From an uncultured Bacteroidales bacterium (GTDB taxonomy: Bacteria; Bacteroidota; Bacteroidia; Bacteroidales; Paludibacteraceae), in contig CADCEV010000002.1 in the NCBI GenBank assembly GCA_902800525.1, forward strand, positions 31,695 to 95,694: a DNA stretch of 64,000 nucleotides, in the 5' to 3' direction. This document shows, piece by piece, positions 63,495 to 64,000 of this stretch (the first letter of the stretch is position 1; the number at the start of each line of letters is the position of its first letter). The position numbers and the translations under genes are program-made. The notes below the pieces were generated by a model. It was not told the DNA's origin. It saw nothing but the letters and a program-made list of their open reading frames with translations, and searched no databases.

Positions 63495-64000
63495 ATGGAT
63501 TGGAGTTTCTTGATAGAAGGCAAAGAGGTAATGAACGTGACCACGGATAGCCGCAAGGTGTGTCCGGGATGCGTGTTCGTGGCACTCAAAGGTGAACATT
63601 TTGACGGCAATGATTTTGTGGATCAGGCCAAAGAGGCAGGAGCGGAATATATTATTTCGGGCGAGAACGCTTTGGCTGAATTGCAGGATCTGGCGCGCGC
63701 ATGGCGGCGTTACTTGGGGTTGCCGATACTCGGTATAACCGGTACAAACGGCAAGACGACGACCAAGGAACTCTGTGCGGCGGTATTGCGAACCAAGTAT
63801 AATCTCTATTACACGCAAGGCAACCTCAATAACCAGTTGGGCGTGCCTCTCACCTTATTATCTATCACGCGTGCGCATGAGATGGCGATAGTGGAGATGG
63901 GTGCTTCTCATCCCGGGGACATAAAGGAACTGGTAGAGATAGCCGAGCCGAACTATGGTCTGATCACGAATGTGGGCAGGGCGCACTTGCAGGGTTTCGG
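63495..64000 (+). CDS. murF: UDP-N-acetylmuramoyl-tripeptide--D-Ala-D-Ala ligase (partial)
   Basis: 168 codons are visible; the 3' part is beyond the window. MurF adds D-Ala-D-Ala to the muropeptide precursor. The N-terminal domain shows TTDSRKVCPGCVFVALKGEHFDGNDF, and the ATP-binding Mur loop is GITGTNGKTTTKEL, followed by GNLNNQLGVPLTLLSI and VEMGASHPGDIKEL, which separate MurF from MurC/D/E. The ATG at 63495 is 22 bp after the -7 box. Confidence 0.97.
   Translation, partial: MDWSFLIEGKEVMNVTTDSRKVCPGCVFVALKGEHFDGNDFVDQAKEAGAEYIISGENALAELQDLARAWRRYLGLPILGITGTNGKTTTKELCAAVLRTKYNLYYTQGNLNNQLGVPLTLLSITRAHEMAIVEMGASHPGDIKELVEIAEPNYGLITNVGRAHLQGF

Overview
The window reads as a chromosome segment of a Bacteroidales bacterium. 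Evidence: 18 copies of the Bacteroidetes promoter (-33 TTTG, -7 TAnnTTTG) with a fixed 20-bp gap, A/T-rich leaders instead of Shine-Dalgarno sites, many lipoproteins, a PorZ homologue of the type IX secretion system (T9SS), and lineage-typical families (DUF4271, DUF2147, CotH lipoprotein, fused NfnAB-like oxidoreductase, TGS-nucleoside kinase). I cannot name the family; PorZ argues for a T9SS-bearing lineage. No rRNA or CRISPR array is seen.

Layout. 1-8.5 kb (minus): a partial DUF5715-like gene, cysS, nagB, an outer-membrane barrel with an S41 lipoprotein, a TlpA-like thioredoxin, glgB, a YhcH/TabA protein. 8.9-9.2 kb: tRNA-Gly, tRNA-Leu, tRNA-Leu. 9.3-15.9 kb (plus): DUF2147, rdgB, an internally duplicated porZ, a phosphoethanolamine-transferase-like gene. 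15.9-25 kb (minus): folE, SPOR, nucleoside kinase, kdsA, a degenerate GH16-like protein, LOG, gyrB, flotillin. 25.3-27.4 kb (plus): tRNA-Glu, rpsT, an AraC regulator, a lipoprotein. 27.5-38.1 kb (minus): rfbB, CotH, birA, dacB, Nfn-like, deoC, psd, SRPBCC, a lipoprotein, prsW. 38.4-50.3 kb (plus): OmpA/TPR lipoprotein, mutL, metallophosphatase, acpP-fabF, asd, U32, DUF4271-hemD-rnpA-yidD, trmD.

50.3-63.4 kb (plus) is an accessory region between trmD and murF. It holds an AAA/DUF4143 ATPase cassette bounded by duplicated terminator-promoter segments, a putative small RNA, a broken gene with an 11-bp repeat at the frame break, a DUF1016 (YhcG-type) nuclease between 25-bp repeats, a 2587-residue surface protein with a G10 tract and an 11-bp repeat array before its export signal, a small protein with a PEP-CTERM-like tail, and a HigBA toxin-antitoxin pair.

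The most unusual layer is repetitive. Arrays of 7- or 8-bp A/T-rich units sit directly before many start codons, sometimes overlapping them (TTG starts for birA, dacB, rnpA). 11-bp arrays cluster in the accessory region. A GC-rich palindromic element lies in frame inside glgB and yidD. The -33 promoter element also serves as one arm of the preceding gene's terminator at two sites.
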